A model generated the notes under the pieces. That model made no database searches, was not told the origin of the DNA, and worked only from the letters and a program-made list of their open reading frames with translations. A DNA stretch of 8,114 bases from an uncultured Ruminococcus sp. (lineage in GTDB: Bacteria > Bacillota > Clostridia > Oscillospirales > Acutalibacteraceae): contig CACXGJ010000066.1 in the NCBI GenBank assembly GCA_902767125.1, positions 1 to 8,114 on the forward strand, in the 5' to 3' direction. Of this stretch, positions 6,142-8,114 are shown in pieces. The position numbers were made by a program, and so were the translations under genes. Position 1 is the stretch's first letter. Every line of letters starts with the position of its first letter.

Positions 6142-6960
6142 CTATATAAGTTGTTTATATATATCGCCTTTTTTGAATCCCGTCAGTTTAGCCGCCTCTT
6201 TCGCACTCTCCGAAAGAGACATACCCTTTTCGGCAAGCTCTTTCGCCAAATCAACGGCATATTCAAGCGTGACTTGGTTTTCTTCATGCCTTGCTCCCTC
6301 TATGACAAGAACTATCTCTCCTTTTATGTCTCCGTCTTCATATTTTTCGGCTGCTTCTTTCAATGTCGTTCTTATAACTTCCTCATGTATCTTTGTCAGT
6401 TCACGGACTATTGATATTTTCCTGTCACCGAATGTTTTATACATATCCTTCAAAGTAGCCGTTAATTTATGCGGTGCTTCGTAAAATATCATTGTACGTT
6501 CCTCATTCTTGACAGCTAAAAGATGTTCACGTCTGCTTGGCTTATTCACGCTCAAAAAGCCCTCAAAGGCAAATCTTCCTGTCGGCAAGCCTGATATTGC
6601 CAACGCTGATGCCAATGCGGTAGGTCCGGGTACCGCACATACAGTTATCCCTCTGTCAGCACACTGTCTTACAAGAACCTCCCCGGGGTCTGATATACAC
6701 GGCATTCCTGCATCTGTCACAATTGCACAGTTTTCACCGTTCTCTATCCTTTGGCATATCTCCTCTCCCCTGTCTATCGTATTGAATTTATGATAGCTTA
6801 TCATCGGCGTATCTATCTCAAATTTATTCAACAGCTTTATAGTTACCCTTGTATCCTCTGCCGCTATGAAATCGACCTCTTTCAGCGTTTCTATCGCTCT
6901 CGGCGAAAGGTCAGACAAATTGCCTATGGGTGTCCCCACTACATATAATTTTCCGCTCAT
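6142..6960 (-). CDS. rsmI: 16S rRNA (cytidine(1402)-2'-O)-methyltransferase RsmI
   Basis: RsmI uses S-adenosylmethionine to 2'-O-methylate C1402 in the 30S decoding centre. The 272-residue protein carries the tetrapyrrole-methylase fold signatures typical of RsmI: YVVGTPIGNL (6-15), AAEDTR (33-38), SYHKFN (55-60), IVTDAGMPCISDPG (80-93), VPGPTA (109-114), GLPTGRFAFEGFL (123-135), YEAPHKL and RELTK. The C-terminal region (about 230-272) ends in a small helical segment with GFKKGDIYKQLI, also typical of the family. The start ATG at 6958-6960 overlaps the stop of the upstream methyltransferase in the tetranucleotide ATGA, a sign of coupled translation. The neighbour pair resembles the yabB-yabC region of B. 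subtilis, but without the intervening yazA gene. Confidence 0.96.
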   Translation of the reverse strand: MSGKLYVVGTPIGNLSDLSPRAIETLKEVDFIAAEDTRVTIKLLNKFEIDTPMISYHKFNTIDRGEEICQRIENGENCAIVTDAGMPCISDPGEVLVRQCADRGITVCAVPGPTALASALAISGLPTGRFAFEGFLSVNKPSRREHLLAVKNEERTMIFYEAPHKLTATLKDMYKTFGDRKISIVRELTKIHEEVIRTTLKEAAEKYEDGDIKGEIVLVIEGARHEENQVTLEYAVDLAKELAEKGMSLSESAKEAAKLTGFKKGDIYKQLI

Positions 6961-7697
6961 ATATATCCTTCCTTGTATGCTCCGTATATCTCTATCATCT
7001 CATCCGAAAATTCTCCGCCCTCTTTTTCAATGAACAGAACAGGCTCTACTATCAGTCCATTCGGATTCCCTCCACGTCTGCCCTCTATCAGAAACAGCTT
7101 TGGAGCTTTATTCGGTCTTTGCTGGACAAATCTTAATCTTTTCGGCTCTATCCCGAATTTTCTCATTGCCGTGATGACATCGCTCAATCGTTCAGGTCTT
7201 TGGCACATACAGAATTTTCCCGAAAAATTCAGTAACCTTGACGCTGTGTGAATTATATCCTCCATTGTACATTCACTTTCATGACGTGCGATTTTGAGCG
7301 AATCATCAGGATTTACTATCCCTGTGCCTGCAGCTTTATACGGTGGATTGCACACCACCATATCATACGAGGAATATTTCACAAGCCCGTCAAGCTCCCT
7401 TAAATCTGCATTTATCACACTGATATTCTCCGTCCCATTCAGCTCAATGCTCCTTTCGAGCATTGAACAGGCATTTTCCTGTATCTCAACGGCTGTAACA
7501 TGATTCGGGATATTGTTTCTGCTCCATATCAGCGGTATAGCACCACAGCCTGTCCCCAAGTCACACGCTTTATCATTCTTTTTAGGCATTGCAAAATTCG
7601 CCAATAATACAGTATCAGTCCAGAATTTATGTTCTCCCGAAACGATTATTTTCACACCGTTTCCGAGAGGCTCAAGCCTTTCACCGTCTTTCAGCAC
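6957..7697 (-). CDS. trmN6: TrmN6/YabB-like tRNA1(Val) (adenine-N6)-methyltransferase
   Basis: This 246-residue class I SAM-dependent methyltransferase is expected to make m6A37 in tRNA-Val. Motif I DLGTGCGAIPL (46-56) binds SAM, the acidic residue in VTAVEIQ (67-73) fits motif II, and NPPY (117-120) is the N6-adenine methyltransferase catalytic motif. The N-terminal GVKIIVSGEHKFWTDTVLLANF and the late EGRRGGNPN are typical of the YabB/TrmN6 subfamily rather than of generic DNA methylases. The start is GTG at 7695-7697, supported by AAGGGGGA (7704-7711) about 7 bases upstream. It leads the trmN6-rsmI-maf cluster and overlaps rsmI by 4 bp. The tRNA target is inferred from the family, not seen in the sequence. 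Confidence 0.9.
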   Translation of the reverse strand: MLKDGERLEPLGNGVKIIVSGEHKFWTDTVLLANFAMPKKNDKACDLGTGCGAIPLIWSRNNIPNHVTAVEIQENACSMLERSIELNGTENISVINADLRELDGLVKYSSYDMVVCNPPYKAAGTGIVNPDDSLKIARHESECTMEDIIHTASRLLNFSGKFCMCQRPERLSDVITAMRKFGIEPKRLRFVQQRPNKAPKLFLIEGRRGGNPNGLIVEPVLFIEKEGGEFSDEMIEIYGAYKEGYI

Positions 7698-7723
7698 TCC
7701 AAATCCCCCTTTTACGACAAATA

Positions 7724-7752
7724 ATTATAGCACAATATTCAATTTCCGTAAA
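7724..7752 (-). promoter_or_regulatory. Extended -10 promoter of the trmN6-rsmI-maf cluster
   Basis: On the minus strand TGCTATAAT (7732-7724) is a perfect extended -10, with a 4/6 -35 TTTACG (7752-7747) at 17 bp. The predicted start is near 7717, about 20 nt before the GTG start codon at 7697, with the AAGGGGGA ribosome site in the leader. It abuts the stop codon of the upstream YjbR-like gene. Confidence 0.7.
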
Positions 7753-7753
7753 G

Positions 7754-8114
7754 TCAATTTTTTCTCTTTTTTGAAACAAGTGCATAAGCTTCGTCTATTA
7801 TCGGATAAATTTCATTTTCACTGACACTTCCGTCTAAAGCAACGGCTATCCAATGCTCTTTGTTCATGTGATATGCAGGATAAAAACCCTTTTTCGAGGA
7901 AATAAGCAGGTCTTTGAAAGACGGCTCACATTTTATATCAAGTATCATTGCTTCACCGTCTGCACCGTCAAGAACTTTTCTTTTGACATTCATGCCCACA
8001 GCATACCATTTTTTTGTATCGTTATTGCGAAGTGCAAATGTATCGGGAAATTTCTCCCACAGGTATTCGGGCATTGTCCCGTACTTTTCATAAACATAAC
8101 CTAAAATCTTTTCA
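7754..8114 (-). CDS. MmcQ/YjbR family protein (5' end outside the window)
   Basis: The visible 119 residues belong to the YjbR/MmcQ (DUF419-like) family of small, putative DNA-binding proteins whose cellular role is unknown. Typical features are the WEKFPDTFALRN segment, KWYAVGMNV, the SFKDLLISSKKGFYPAYHM region, EHWIAVALDGSV, and a C-terminal helix IIDEAYALVSKK. An ATG at 8074 is internal. The frame continues upstream without a stop to the right edge, reading EKILGYVYEKYGT before MPEYLW, which is a normal family N-terminus. Only a few residues are probably missing, judging by the usual length of about 115-125. The gene ends in a basic KKRKN tail 56 bp before trmN6. Function cannot be inferred from the neighbours. 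Confidence 0.85.
   Translation of the reverse strand, partial: EKILGYVYEKYGTMPEYLWEKFPDTFALRNNDTKKWYAVGMNVKRKVLDGADGEAMILDIKCEPSFKDLLISSKKGFYPAYHMNKEHWIAVALDGSVSENEIYPIIDEAYALVSKKRKN

Noticed and set aside
7753..7758. TTGACT (minus) as the -35 of the trmN6 promoter
   Set aside because: The spacing to TATAAT is 22 bp, too long. The extended -10 with TTTACG at 17 bp is preferred.

Overview
The window looks like ordinary chromosome from a low-to-moderate-GC Firmicute of the class Clostridia, most plausibly an Oscillospiraceae/Ruminococcus-like gut anaerobe. The class-level call rests on the ctsR-mcsA-mcsB-clpC order, strong AGGAGG-type ribosome binding sites, sigma-A-like promoters, and the protein families present. 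The family-level guess is an impression from the protein sequences and is not proven here. I see no mobile element, CRISPR array, rRNA or tRNA.

Right to left, bases 1-2881 (minus strand) hold the class III heat-shock operon in order ctsR, mcsA, mcsB, clpC. The clpC gene runs off the left edge, leaving its first 257 codons. The system appears complete. CtsR is the repressor, McsB the protein-arginine kinase, McsA its zinc-binding activator, and ClpC the AAA+ unfoldase whose N-domain keeps both glutamates known to bind phospho-arginine. The promoter region (2909-2981) carries three 17-bp CtsR boxes. One, a perfect consensus, sits just downstream of the predicted start of transcription. The other two are tandem copies in the opposite orientation, covering and lying behind the -35 element. 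This is the most informative non-coding structure in the window.

Bases 3079-4270 (plus strand) hold a membrane-anchored, S11-family D-Ala-D-Ala carboxypeptidase-like gene with its own promoter, divergent from ctsR. It collides tail to tail with a second S11 carboxypeptidase of secreted, PBP5-like design (4267-5421, minus). The two stop codons share the palindrome TTAA, so the genes overlap by 4 bp and there is no room for a terminator between them.

Bases 5489-7697 (minus strand) form a tight housekeeping cluster. A TrmN6/YabB-like tRNA methyltransferase (GTG start) overlaps rsmI by ATGA, and maf follows 14 bp later. It has an extended -10 promoter at 7724-7752. Downstream of maf, the second carboxypeptidase has its own TATAAT promoter. 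At the right edge lies a YjbR/MmcQ-family gene whose first codons are outside the window.

Taken together, the window joins protein quality control (arginine phosphorylation and ClpC), cell-wall trimming (two carboxypeptidases), nucleotide-pool sanitation or cell-division control (Maf), and rRNA/tRNA modification. I found no clearly novel system. The points worth a second look are the operator layout and the convergent carboxypeptidase pair.
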